DNA from: Pseudomonas koreensis
GTDB taxonomy: Bacteria > Pseudomonadota > Gammaproteobacteria > Pseudomonadales > Pseudomonadaceae
Assembly: GCF_025447595.1 (NCBI RefSeq)
Contig: NZ_JAOEJU010000003.1
Location: 300,985-364,984, forward strand
DNA: 64,000 nt
Direction of reading: 5' to 3'
A program made the position numbers and the translations under genes. The stretch's first letter is position 1. Each line of letters starts with the position of its first letter. The notes under the pieces were generated by a model, which ran no database searches, was not told the DNA's origin, and was given only the letters and a program-made list of their open reading frames with translations. Positions 55,009 through 63,961 of the stretch are shown piece after piece.

Positions 55009-55890
55009 TCAGATATCGACCAGTTCCCGCAGCGTATCGAGAAACAGCTTGAGCACCGGTGAGGCATCGTCCGCCCGATACGTCGCGTACAGCGGCACTT
55101 GCGGCAGCGCCGGGGTCAGGCGCCGGAACACCAGTCCGGCCGGCGCCAGTTGCTCGATGGAGGCGGGCAACAGCGCCACACCGAACCCGGCACGGACCAG
55201 ACTGAGCAAGGTCTGCACCTCGATCACCTGCTGGCGGATCTGCGGGGTGAACCCGGCCTGAATGCAGCACTGATAGAGAAAATTGGCGAAGCGCGACTGC
55301 TTCAACTCCAGCGCCACGAACGGCTCCTGCGCCAGATCAGCCGGCGCCAGCACCTCGCGCCGGGCCAGCGGGTGATCCTGCGGCATCACCACATGGATCG
55401 GCTCATGGATCAGCAATTCATTGCGCAACTGCGGGTCGTCATAACCGACGCGGAACACGCAGGCGTCGATGCGTTTCTCCTTCAACGCCTTGACCTGCGC
55501 CGCCGGGGTCATCTCATGCAGGCGCCAGGTGACCTGCGGGTAGCGCTCGCGAAACAGGTGCAGCGCCTTGGGCAGCACGCCGACCATCACCGAACTGATC
55601 ATGCCGATTTCCAGCTCACCCAGTTGCCCGCGCCCGGTCTGGCGGGTCAGGTCCAGCGCCCGCTCGAGTTGTTCGAACACCAGCGGCGCCTGCTCCTTGA
55701 GCATCTGCCCCGCCGCTGTCAGCTCGACCCGATGGTGGCTGCGCTCGAACAGCGGCGTGCCGAGCTCTTCCTCCAGCAAGCGAATCTGCTGGCTCAGCGG
55801 CGGCTGGCAGATGTGCAGCCGCTCGGCGGCGCGGCCGAAGTGCAGCTCATCGGCCAGGGCCATGAAGTACCGCAGCAAACGCAGGTCCAT
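55009..55890 (-). CDS. LysR-family regulator, CatR/BenM-like, following iorB
   Basis: A 293-residue LysR regulator. The N-terminal HTH (about 1-60) has L-R-Y-F-M-A-L-A-D-E-L-H-F-G-R-A-A-E-R-L and Q-P-P-L-S-Q-Q-I-R-L-L-E. L-H-F-G-R-A-A in this position is common in CatR/BenM/CbnR-type activators of aromatic catabolism. It starts 6 nt after the iorB stop on the same strand, so it is probably read as the third gene of iorA-iorB-lysR. A REPIN follows its stop. Confidence 0.87.
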   Translation of the reverse strand: MDLRLLRYFMALADELHFGRAAERLHICQPPLSQQIRLLEEELGTPLFERSHHRVELTAAGQMLKEQAPLVFEQLERALDLTRQTGRGQLGELEIGMISSVMVGVLPKALHLFRERYPQVTWRLHEMTPAAQVKALKEKRIDACVFRVGYDDPQLRNELLIHEPIHVVMPQDHPLARREVLAPADLAQEPFVALELKQSRFANFLYQCCIQAGFTPQIRQQVIEVQTLLSLVRAGFGVALLPASIEQLAPAGLVFRRLTPALPQVPLYATYRADDASPVLKLFLDTLRELVDI

Positions 55891-55896
55891 GGCGGC

Positions 55897-58104
55897 TTAC
55901 CCCAGGTTCAGTGGCGTGGAACGCTGACGCACCCCGGTCAGGCTGAACAGCGCATTGGCAATCGCCGGGACCACCGAGGGGCTGCCCAACTCCCCGACGC
56001 CGCCCGGTTTGTCCGGCTGGCCATCGAGCACGAGGATGTCCACCGGCGGCATGTCCGACATCCGTGTAACGCGATAGTCGTGGAAGTTGCTCTGCACCAC
56101 CCTGCCCTGCTGGATGTCGAGACGGTCGAACAACGCGTGCCCGAGGCCCCACATCAAACCGCCGTAAATCTGCTCCTCGACCCCGCCGGGCGACACCGCC
56201 AGACCGCAATCGACCACACACGTCAGCTTCTCGACCCGGGCCTTGCCGTCGACTTTTGCGACCCGCGCCACCACGGCGATAAAACTGGTGTAGCCCTGAT
56301 TGGTGGCGATCCCCAGCGCCGTGTCCGGCGGCAGTTTCTGCCCCCAACCGGCGCGCTCGGCGGCCTGCTTCAGCACCGCCACATGCCGTGGCCGCTCCTG
56401 CATGTTGGCCAGCCGGAAAGCCAGCGGATCTTTGCCGGCCGCATGGGCTAGTTCATCCATGAAGCTTTCCACGGCAAACACGTTGGGAATGAAACTTACG
56501 GAGCGATACCAGCCGCTGGGCACGTTGCTTTCGTGCTTGACCCAATTCAGTTCCAGGTGCGGCGGACGGTAGGCGAAGTCCCACGCGGTGATCGCTTCGG
56601 TGGTGCTGTAATCCATGTGATCCGGCCGCTCGAAATAGCCCGGTTCCCACTGTTCTGGCGAGGCCGGCGACACCGCATGCAGTTGCAACGCCGTTAATTT
56701 GCCCTGGGCATCCAGTGCGCCTTTCACCCGATGCAGCGTTGCCGGGTGATTGAACAGTGCGTGCATTTCGTCTTCGCGGCTGTTGAGCAGTTTCACCGCC
56801 ATGCCGGTCTTCTGCGCCAGATACGCCACTTCGAACAGCCAGTACTTGGCTTCCCGCGCACCGAAGCTGCCGCCGGACACCAGTTCATGAATGGTGACCT
56901 TGTCCTTGCCGATGCCGCACACGGTCTGCGCCGCTTCCAGCGCCGACGACGGCACCTGCACGCCGCCCCAATAGGTGATCGCCTTGTCCTTGACCTGCGC
57001 GGTGATGCAGATCGGTTCCAGCGGGTTTTGCACCTTGTAGGGCATGGTGTAATCAGCTTCGAGCAGCTTCGCCGCACCCGGCCATTGCCCGGCGACATCG
57101 CCCTGGGCCATGGCTTTGACGGTTTGCGTTGCCGGGTCGCTGATCGCCGCGATCTGCGCTTTGGCCAGCTCGGCGCTGTCGAAACCGGCCAGCGGGGAAT
57201 CGCTCCATTTGATCTCCAGCAACTGGCGTCCCTGTTGCGCAGCCCAGAACGTTTCCGCCAGTACCGCGACGCCTTCGAGGTTGCCGCCGAGCACGTCCGG
57301 ACGGCCGGGAATCGCGATCACCTTGCGCACGCCCGGCACCTGCAACGCGGCCGCCGAATCTACCGCAACAACCTTGGCGCCTACCACCGGCGCTCGCTGA
57401 ATCACTGCCACCAGCATCCCCGGCAACTGCACGTCGATGCTGTACTTGAAGCGCCCGCAAACCTTGGCCGCCGCATCGCGTTTGTGGCGCAACTTGCCGA
57501 TGTATTTGAACTGCGCCGGATCCTTCAGCGTGACGTTGGCCGGGGCCGGCAGATGCGCCGCCGCGCCGGCCAGTTCGCCGTAGCCGAGGCTGCGTTTGCT
57601 CGACGCATGCACGACCCGGCCCTCTTCGGTGGAGCAGCTGTCGGGGCTGATATTCCACTGCTGCGCCGCTGCACTGATCAGCAACGCCCGCGCCGTGGCG
57701 CCGGCCATGCGCAGGCGATCGTATTCCAGTGACACGCTGGTGCTGCCACCGGTGGAAAATACTTTCCAGACCGGATGAATGTACGTTTCGAAGAACGGGT
57801 CTTCCGGGGTGATGACCTGCACCGTCATCGGGTTCACGTCCAGTTCCTCGGCCACGCACGCAGCCAAAGCCGTCTGGGTGCCGGTGCCGGAATCGTGCTT
57901 GTGCACCACCAGTTTCACCGTGCCGTCGGGCAGCACGCGCACCCAGGCGTTGGGTTCGAATTCAGTGGCCGTGGTTTTCGCTTCAGTCGCTGCCGCGCCG
58001 GAAGGCAGGTACAGCGCGATCGCCAGCCCGGACGCCACCGTCACCGCCTGCTTGAGAAACACCCGACGCGAGGGTTCATGAAGAGTGCCGTCGATGAGGC
58101 TCAT
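55897..58104 (-). CDS. iorB: molybdenum hydroxylase large subunit, isoquinoline 1-oxidoreductase beta (IorB) type
   Basis: A 735-residue catalytic subunit of an aldehyde-oxidase-like enzyme (molybdopterin cytosine dinucleotide). A twin-arginine-type signal S12-R-R-V-F-L-K is at the N-terminus, as in IorB, so the enzyme may be exported. F-G-A-R-E-A-K and S-G-G-S-F-G-A-R-E are cofactor-site motifs, and a glutamate near the C-terminus (G-G-V-G-E-L-G) fits the catalytic base. Such enzymes hydroxylate N-heteroaromatics or aldehydes, and the actual substrate is unknown. ATG 58104 overlaps the iorA stop (TGATG). Confidence 0.87.
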   Translation of the reverse strand: MSLIDGTLHEPSRRVFLKQAVTVASGLAIALYLPSGAAATEAKTTATEFEPNAWVRVLPDGTVKLVVHKHDSGTGTQTALAACVAEELDVNPMTVQVITPEDPFFETYIHPVWKVFSTGGSTSVSLEYDRLRMAGATARALLISAAAQQWNISPDSCSTEEGRVVHASSKRSLGYGELAGAAAHLPAPANVTLKDPAQFKYIGKLRHKRDAAAKVCGRFKYSIDVQLPGMLVAVIQRAPVVGAKVVAVDSAAALQVPGVRKVIAIPGRPDVLGGNLEGVAVLAETFWAAQQGRQLLEIKWSDSPLAGFDSAELAKAQIAAISDPATQTVKAMAQGDVAGQWPGAAKLLEADYTMPYKVQNPLEPICITAQVKDKAITYWGGVQVPSSALEAAQTVCGIGKDKVTIHELVSGGSFGAREAKYWLFEVAYLAQKTGMAVKLLNSREDEMHALFNHPATLHRVKGALDAQGKLTALQLHAVSPASPEQWEPGYFERPDHMDYSTTEAITAWDFAYRPPHLELNWVKHESNVPSGWYRSVSFIPNVFAVESFMDELAHAAGKDPLAFRLANMQERPRHVAVLKQAAERAGWGQKLPPDTALGIATNQGYTSFIAVVARVAKVDGKARVEKLTCVVDCGLAVSPGGVEEQIYGGLMWGLGHALFDRLDIQQGRVVQSNFHDYRVTRMSDMPPVDILVLDGQPDKPGGVGELGSPSVVPAIANALFSLTGVRQRSTPLNLG

Positions 58105-58568
58105 CACGCCTCCTTCGGCGCATTCGCCGCACGTTTGATCGCCTTGTTGATGCGCCCGTAAGTGCCGCAGCGGCAGATATTCCCGGACATCGCGTTGCGG
58201 ATCGAGTCGTCGTTGACCGGTGCGCCGGTGTTGAGCAGCGCGGCGGCGGACATGATCTGCCCGGATTGACAGTAGCCGCATTGCGGCACATCTTCGGCGA
58301 CCCAGGCCAGTTGCAGCGGATGGTTTTCGCTGGTCGACAGGCCCTCGATGGTGGTGATGCTGTGGCCCGCGACGGCGGCCAGCGGCAACTGGCAGGAACG
58401 TACCGCGACGCCGTTCAGGTGCACGGTGCAGGCACCGCACAGGCCCATGCCGCAGCCGAACTTGGTGCCGGTGAGTTTCAACTGATCACGCAATACCCAT
58501 AACAAGGGCATGGAGGGGGACGCCTCATCCAGCTCGCGTCGTTCGCCGTTTACCGTGAATGCAATCAT
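58104..58568 (-). CDS. iorA: (2Fe-2S)-binding small subunit, IorA type
   Basis: A 154-residue iron-sulfur subunit passing electrons from the Mo site. The plant-type cluster has C39, C44, C47 and C59 ([11 protein letters not shown]), and the second cluster has C97, C100, C132 and C134 (Q-C-G-Y-C, C-R-C). All eight ligands are present. It is the first gene of iorA-iorB-lysR. Its start is 118 bp from a divergent lysR. The longer open frame upstream is not supported. Confidence 0.9.
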   Translation of the reverse strand: MIAFTVNGERRELDEASPSMPLLWVLRDQLKLTGTKFGCGMGLCGACTVHLNGVAVRSCQLPLAAVAGHSITTIEGLSTSENHPLQLAWVAEDVPQCGYCQSGQIMSAAALLNTGAPVNDDSIRNAMSGNICRCGTYGRINKAIKRAANAPKEA

Positions 58569-58686
58569 TGTCAGGCTCCAAAAGAGCGGCCCGTCTTTGT
58601 GCGGGCCTGGTGACCGATTATTGGAACCCCCGGCAACGCGCGGCCAGCGACGATTTCTGCCAACCGGTGTAAGCAGGACTAACAAC
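58569..58686. promoter_or_regulatory. divergent promoter region iorA / lysR
   Basis: 118 bp between two outward-facing starts, the usual place for a LysR operator. No confident T-N11-A palindrome was singled out by eye. Confidence 0.4.
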
Positions 58687-59577
58687 ATGTACAAGCGATA
58701 CCCGTCGGTGCAGTCCATGAGCGCGTTCATCCACGCAGCACGCAGCGGCAGTTTTTCCAGCGCCGCGCGCAAGCTCGACCTGACCCACAGCGCAATCAGC
58801 CAGCAGATCCGTGCGCTGGAAGAATTCATCGGCCAGCCGCTGTTCGTGCGCGAGGGCGGCGGCAGCAACCTGACCGACGCGGGGCAGTTGTTTGCCAGCG
58901 TGCTGTCGGATGGTCTGGCGCAGATTGATCGCGCCTTGTCCTCGGTGAAAAACCGCAGCGTGGCCCAGCGCCTGACCCTCGACGTCGACAGTGAACTGGC
59001 GCAGAGCTGGCTCAATCCGCGCCTGCCGCAGTTGCTCGACGGCTTGCCGGATTACGAAGTGACAATCCTGTCGATGCCGCGCAGTGATCGCAGCACGTTC
59101 GAACGGGTGGACCTGTCGCTGCGCTATGGCTATGGCGATTGGGACGATTGCGAAATGGCGCAGATCTGCGGGGATCGGGTGTTGGCGGTGGCGTCTCCTG
59201 CACTGCTTGAGCGGCATGGTTTGCAGGTCCCGCTGAGCCCGGCGAAGATTCTTGAATTGCCGTTGTTGGGGTATACGCGAAGGTCGTGGATTCCGTGGCT
59301 GGATGCGGCGGGGATGACACCGACCGAACCGCCGGCGCGGGTGATTTTCGATAATGCGGCGAATCTGATTGCGTCGGCCGAAGCGGGTGTCGGCGCGGGG
59401 CTGGTGCGTGGATTGCTGGCTGCCGATGCGTTGCGCAGTGGGCGGTTGGTGGCGTTGAACGAGGCGCAGATTGCGGCGCATTACAATCTTTATGCGGTTT
59501 GGCCCCACGGGCAGGCCGAGCGGGTGGCGCCTGTTGTTGATGCGATCAAACAGCTGGCTTTGCATACACAATTCTGA
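58687..59577 (+). CDS. LysR-family regulator, GcvA/AmpR-like, divergent from iorA
   Basis: A 296-residue LysR regulator of the GcvA-like branch ([21 protein letters not shown] and [14 protein letters not shown]). It is divergent from iorAB and upstream of the amidohydrolase/UbiD genes on the same strand, so it could control either or both. ATG 58687 was chosen, since the frame extends 59 codons upstream through iorA without support. Confidence 0.87.
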   Translation: MYKRYPSVQSMSAFIHAARSGSFSSAARKLDLTHSAISQQIRALEEFIGQPLFVREGGGSNLTDAGQLFASVLSDGLAQIDRALSSVKNRSVAQRLTLDVDSELAQSWLNPRLPQLLDGLPDYEVTILSMPRSDRSTFERVDLSLRYGYGDWDDCEMAQICGDRVLAVASPALLERHGLQVPLSPAKILELPLLGYTRRSWIPWLDAAGMTPTEPPARVIFDNAANLIASAEAGVGAGLVRGLLAADALRSGRLVALNEAQIAAHYNLYAVWPHGQAERVAPVVDAIKQLALHTQF

Positions 59578-59909
59578 CGCCTTCGCGAGCAAGCGCGCTT
59601 CCACGGGTGGCGGCATTCCAACGGGGTAAATGCGGTCAAATTGTGGGAGCGAGCCTGCTCGCGATGAGGCCATCACTATCACCACAAAAAACCAAAACCA
59701 TATCGAACAAGTATCACCACCCCACCCAATTAATATTGTACGAACCCTCCCCCGCCTTCCAATACTCGCCTCAAGCAACCACCCACCCGGGCCGGATGCG
59801 AACAGGCGAGGGAATGCGCGAGTGCTGCGCATAGAAACGGCCGATTGCCCGGGACGTGGATGCTGTGAGCCGCAAGGCTCCCTTCCCCGCTATCAGGAGA
59901 TCGACTTCA
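59578..59909 (+). promoter_or_regulatory. upstream region of amidohydrolase-ubiD operon
   Basis: 332 bp with a REPIN, then an AT-rich stretch (about 59685-59745) that is the likely promoter zone, and a Shine-Dalgarno AGGAGATC before the first gene. No gene is seen in it. Confidence 0.4.
59582..59665. repeat. REPIN with one diverged arm
   Basis: Arm 59582-59604 has GCGCGCTTCC changes and arm 59643-59665 is a standard GAGCCTGCTC copy in inverse orientation. Confidence 0.8.
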
Positions 59910-60839
59910 ATGATCATCGATATCAGCTGCTATCCCACGGATCTCGTGGACCTCGCCTGGAGGCATGACGGTGACCCGTTCACCGGCGAGCGTCTGCTGG
60001 AGATGATGGATGGCCCGTACATGGTCAACGGCAAGCCTCGCCGCATCGACAAAGCCTTCATCCAGCCGCCGCAGGGCAACACCATCTACACCTGGACCGA
60101 CGGCGAACTGTCGGGCCGCGAATCCATCGACGCCTACATGGCCTACACCCTGAAAATGGTCCAGACCTACCCGGACCGTTTCATCGGCTGCTTCGTCTAC
60201 AACCCGCGTTGCGGCGTGGAAAACGGCGTCGAGGCGATCGAGCGCTACGTCAAGGAACACGGTTTCAAGATGGTGCAGATGCAGGCCAACATGCACGCCT
60301 ACCGGCCTGACCGTGCGCTGGACTGGGTCCGTCCGGCCTTCGAGAAATGCGCCGAGCTGGGCATTCCGGTCAAGCTGCACACTGGCGACGGGCCTTACAG
60401 CATCCCGTCGGAATGGGTGCCGATGATCAAGGAATTCCCCAACGTCGATTTCATCATGGCCCACTTCGGCGTGCAGACCGGCGGCGTCTATGTGTTCGAA
60501 CCGATGCAGTGGGCGATGGAGCTGCCCAACGTCTACTGCGAATCCGGCTGGTGCCTGCAATCGCGGATCGTCGAATTCGCCAAGGTCCTGCCGACCCACA
60601 AGATCCTGTTCGGCACCGACACCCCGCCGAACGAGCCGGGCATGTGGCTGCGCCTGCTCGAGGTGCTCTGCCACGAGCCGCCGCAGGGTCTGAACCTCGA
60701 CGAGGACACCCTCGAAGACTATCTGGGCAACAACACCGCACGGATGATCGGCCTCGAGCCATCCCCGCCGCCGCGTTCCGTTTCCGAAGCAGAGGCGCAA
60801 CTCAAGCGCCCCGTCACCACCCAACTGGCCAGGAGCTGA
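59910..60839 (+). CDS. ACMSD-like amidohydrolase homologue lacking the HxH metal motif
   Basis: A 309-residue amidohydrolase-superfamily protein. It is clearly paralogous to the next gene (shared blocks F-T-G-E-R, M-D-G-P-Y, Y-R-P-D-R-A-L-D-W, H-T-G-D-G-P-Y, F-G-V-Q-T-G-G, F-G-T-D). H157, H185 and D237 are kept, but the N-terminal metal motif H-L-H of the paralogue is replaced by S6-C7-Y8. A metal-dependent decarboxylase/hydrolase would lose two ligands, so this may be a regulatory or structural subunit or use a different chemistry. AGGAG precedes ATG 59910. The next gene starts after 4 nt. Confidence 0.82.
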   Translation: MIIDISCYPTDLVDLAWRHDGDPFTGERLLEMMDGPYMVNGKPRRIDKAFIQPPQGNTIYTWTDGELSGRESIDAYMAYTLKMVQTYPDRFIGCFVYNPRCGVENGVEAIERYVKEHGFKMVQMQANMHAYRPDRALDWVRPAFEKCAELGIPVKLHTGDGPYSIPSEWVPMIKEFPNVDFIMAHFGVQTGGVYVFEPMQWAMELPNVYCESGWCLQSRIVEFAKVLPTHKILFGTDTPPNEPGMWLRLLEVLCHEPPQGLNLDEDTLEDYLGNNTARMIGLEPSPPPRSVSEAEAQLKRPVTTQLARS

Positions 60840-60843
60840 ACCG

Positions 60844-61749
60844 ATGATCATCGACACCCATCTGCACCCCACCAACCTGGTCGACGAGGCCTGGCGCCAC
60901 ACCGGCGAACCGTTCACCGGCGAGCGCATGCTCAAGCTGATGGACGGCCCGTACATGATCAACGGCAAGCCGCGCCGAATCGACATGGGCTTCATCCAGC
61001 CGCCACCGGGCAACACCGGTTATCGCGACGGCAACCGCCGTGGCCGCGAGGGCGTGCGCGACTACATGTCGTACGTCGCCGAACTGTGCGTGAAGTACCC
61101 GGACCGCTTCATCGGCAACTTCAACTTCAACCCGCGCTGGGGACCGGAAAACGGTGCAGCAGAGCTGGAATTCCACATCAAGGAATACGGCTTCAAGATG
61201 CTCAAGCTGCACGCCAACATGCACGGCTATCGCCCGGATCGCGCACTCGACTGGCTGCGTCCGGCGATGAAAGTCTGCGCCAAGTACAACATCGTGGTGC
61301 TGATCCACACGGGCGACGGCCCATACACCATTCCGACGATGTTCTACCCGATCATCCGCGAGTTCCCGATGGTCAATTTCATCATCGGTCACTTCGGCAT
61401 CCAGACCGGCGGCAACTACTCGTTCGAGGCGTTCTGGATGGCGATGGACACGCCGAACGTGTACTGCGAATCCGGCTGGTGCTTCCAGTCGCGGATCGTC
61501 GAGTTCGCCAAGGAACTGCCGCGCAACAAGATCGTGTTCGGCACCGACTCGCCGCCGAACGAACCGGGCATGTGGCTGCGCGAGCTGGAAGTGCTGTGCT
61601 CGCCGGCGCCGCAGGGCCTGGGGATCGACGAAGATCACCTTGAGGATTACCTGGGCAACAACATCGCCCGGTTGTGCGGGATCGAACCGACCCCGCCACC
61701 GAAGGATCTGGCCGAGGCGGACATTCGTCTGACCACGACCTATCTATAG
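60844..61749 (+). CDS. ACMSD-like amidohydrolase with intact metal site
   Basis: A 301-residue amidohydrolase, probably a decarboxylase or hydrolase. The putative metal ligands are H6-L-H8, H155 (H-T-G-D-G-P-Y), H183 (I-I-G-H-F-G) and D235 (F-G-T-D-S-P-P), the ACMSD/gamma-resorcylate decarboxylase arrangement. The reaction is unknown. It is expressed with its degenerate paralogue and upstream of UbiD/UbiX-type genes, so the pair probably acts in an aromatic or unsaturated acid pathway. Confidence 0.85.
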   Translation: MIIDTHLHPTNLVDEAWRHTGEPFTGERMLKLMDGPYMINGKPRRIDMGFIQPPPGNTGYRDGNRRGREGVRDYMSYVAELCVKYPDRFIGNFNFNPRWGPENGAAELEFHIKEYGFKMLKLHANMHGYRPDRALDWLRPAMKVCAKYNIVVLIHTGDGPYTIPTMFYPIIREFPMVNFIIGHFGIQTGGNYSFEAFWMAMDTPNVYCESGWCFQSRIVEFAKELPRNKIVFGTDSPPNEPGMWLRELEVLCSPAPQGLGIDEDHLEDYLGNNIARLCGIEPTPPPKDLAEADIRLTTTYL

Positions 61750-61760
61750 ACACAAAACCT

Positions 61761-61848
61761 GTGGGAGCGAGCTTGCTCGCGATAGTGTCGGGTCAGCCAA
61801 TATTGATTTTGAATGTGCTGCCCTAATCGCGAGCAAGCTCGCTCCCAC
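61761..61848. repeat. REPIN, GAGCTTGCTC subtype
   Basis: Inverted arms 61761-61783 and 61826-61848 between the amidohydrolase and UbiD genes, possibly affecting readthrough inside the cluster. Confidence 0.9.
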
Positions 61849-61988
61849 AGGGATCAGTGTCACGACAGGCCACACAGCGACTTTACAGGCGCGAAGATGA
61901 CCCGGCGTTCGCTCGACCGGCAGGCCAACGGCTTGTCGATCGAACGCCAGCCTCACCCCTGCGCGCCTGCTTTTTACGAGGTGAAACC

Positions 61989-63374
61989 ATGACCCGTTCG
62001 ACGCTCGGCGACTCTCAGGACTTTCACGTATTCATCGACGCCTATCGCCGCCAGTACCCGGACGATGTGCTGACCATCACCCAACCCCTTTCTGCCGACC
62101 AGGACGTCACCGCCCTGGTCGATGCCCTCGCCGCCCAGGGCCGCGATCCGCTGCTGATCTGCGAAAACGTCGGCAACCTCGGCGTGCCGGTGGCGACCAA
62201 TCTGTTCGCCTCCCGCCGGCGCATCGCCCGGCTGTTCGGCGTCACGGCGGCGCAGTTGCACGAAACCTTCCAGACCCGCGCCAACCAGCCAATCGCGCCG
62301 TGCTACGTCGAAACCGGCCCGGTGCTCGACGAGGTGTTCGAAGGCGAAGCGCTGGACCTCGCACTGCTGCCGATGCTCAAGCATTTCGACAGTGATCGCG
62401 GCCCGTACATCACCAACGCGATCATCATCGCCGAGGACCCGCAGACCGGCATCGCCAACATGAGCTACCACCGTTCGATGCGTCATGCGCGTCAGGCGTT
62501 GGCCACCAGCCTGCACTCGCGCGGGCACCTGTGGCGGATGTTGCAGACCGCCCGCGAACGCTGTGAAGAACTGCGCGTGGCCATGGTGGTCGGCGCGCAC
62601 CCGCTGTTCATGCTCGCCGCTGCGGCACGCCTGCCCTATGGCAGCGATGAACGCGCGGTGGCCGGCGGGCTGTTCGGTGCGCCGCTGGAACTGGTGAAGA
62701 CCCCGCGCTACGGCATCGGCGTGCCGTCTTACGCCGAGTTCGTGCTCGAAGGCGCGATAGACCCGACGGCCTATGCCGAAGAAGGGCCGTTCGGCGAATT
62801 CAGCGGTTATTCCTCGGACCGCTCGACCAACAACGTGCTGCGCGTCGACACCCTGTTGCGGCGCAAGGACGCGTGGCTGGTGGACGTGATGGGCGGGCGT
62901 TACGCCGAGCACCTGACCCTGGCGCGGCTGCCTCGCGAAGCGGAAATGAGCGAGAAGCTCAAGGCGCGCTTCCCCGCCGTCACCGCCGTGCATTACCCGA
63001 ACTCCGGCACGCATTTTCATTGTTACGTGGCGCTGGACCAGAGCCGAGACGGCGAAGCCCGGCAGATCATGCTGGCCTTGCTCGGCTGGGATCCGTACCT
63101 GAAAACCGTGATCGCGGTGGACAGCGATATCGACCTCACCGACGACAGCCAGGTGCTGTGGGCGCTGGCCACGCACTTCCAGCCGCACCTCGACATTTTC
63201 ACCATCGACGGTTTGCCCGGCAGCCCGCTGGACCCGTCGTCCTCAGTCAATGGCACCACCTCGCGCATGGGTCTAGATGCCACACGCGGCTCGGGGTTTG
63301 ACGGGATCAAGGCGCAGCTCGATCAAGACGTGCTCGAACGCGCCCGGCAACTGCTCGAAGGTCTGCCATCGTGA
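61989..63374 (+). CDS. UbiD-family prenylated-FMN-dependent decarboxylase
   Basis: A 461-residue UbiD-superfamily enzyme, which (de)carboxylates aromatic or alpha,beta-unsaturated acids with prenylated FMN. The catalytic-loop motif E265-G-P-F-G-E270 has the Glu pair in the family's spacing, and N-M-S-Y-H161-R162 fits the prFMN-binding segment. It is not the ubiquinone-pathway UbiD by context, because a dedicated UbiX-like gene and two amidohydrolases flank it. ATG 61989 has GAGGTGAAACC upstream. GTGA overlap couples it to the next gene. Substrate not known. Confidence 0.88.
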   Translation: MTRSTLGDSQDFHVFIDAYRRQYPDDVLTITQPLSADQDVTALVDALAAQGRDPLLICENVGNLGVPVATNLFASRRRIARLFGVTAAQLHETFQTRANQPIAPCYVETGPVLDEVFEGEALDLALLPMLKHFDSDRGPYITNAIIIAEDPQTGIANMSYHRSMRHARQALATSLHSRGHLWRMLQTARERCEELRVAMVVGAHPLFMLAAAARLPYGSDERAVAGGLFGAPLELVKTPRYGIGVPSYAEFVLEGAIDPTAYAEEGPFGEFSGYSSDRSTNNVLRVDTLLRRKDAWLVDVMGGRYAEHLTLARLPREAEMSEKLKARFPAVTAVHYPNSGTHFHCYVALDQSRDGEARQIMLALLGWDPYLKTVIAVDSDIDLTDDSQVLWALATHFQPHLDIFTIDGLPGSPLDPSSSVNGTTSRMGLDATRGSGFDGIKAQLDQDVLERARQLLEGLPS

Positions 63375-63961
63375 ACCGTCAGCGGATGGTGGTGGGCATC
63401 AGCGGCGCGTCCGGGTTCATCTACGGCGTGCGCCTGCTGGAGTTGCTGGCCGAGCTGAACATCGAAAGCCACCTGATCATCAGCCGCGCCGCGCTGCTGA
63501 CCATGGCCCACGAAACCGACTACAAACTGGCCGACGTCACCGCCCTCGCCAGCCACTACCACCGCGCCGATGACGTGGCCGCCGGGATCGCCAGCGGTTC
63601 GTTCCGTTGCCTGGGCATGGTGGTTGCGCCGTGTTCGATGAGGACACTGGCGGAGATCGCCACCGGCACCTCGTCGGGTCTGATCGGCCGCGCCGCCGAC
63701 GTCACCCTCAAGGAGCGCCGCACCCTGGTGCTGATGGCCCGCGAAACCCCGCTGACCCTCGCCCACCTGCGCAACATGACCGCCGTCACCGAGATGGGCG
63801 GGATCATCGCCCCGCCGGTGCCGGCCTTCTATGCCCGCCCCGAAAGCCTGGGGCAAATGGTCGACCACAGCCTCGGCCGCGTCCTCGACCTGTTCGGCCT
63901 CGATGCCGGCGTCGCGCGACGATGGCGAGAACACACAGAACCCTGTGGGAGCGAGCTTGCT
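63371..63961 (+). CDS. UbiX-family flavin prenyltransferase, 3' end lost at contig end
   Basis: Supplies prFMN to the adjacent UbiD-type enzyme by prenylating FMN. The FMN loop G-I-S-G-A-S-G-F is at about 9-16, and the A-P-C-S-M-R-T-L-A-E-I segment and R-E-T-P-L motif follow. The start is GTG, overlapping the ubiD stop. Homologues have about 190-210 residues, so nearly all of the core is here. The last residues in the open frame (L-S-L-I-H-I) come from adapter sequence and are not real. The true C-terminus is missing or runs into the REP. Confidence 0.88.
63945..63961. repeat. truncated REP at the contig end
   Basis: GTGGGAGCGAGCTTGCT, the first part of a REP arm, is broken by adapter. Confidence 0.85.

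Noticed and set aside
2993..61848. Regular short repeats suggesting a CRISPR array
   Set aside because: Copies are kilobases apart, palindromic and flank genes. There are no spacer series or cas genes, so they are REP elements.
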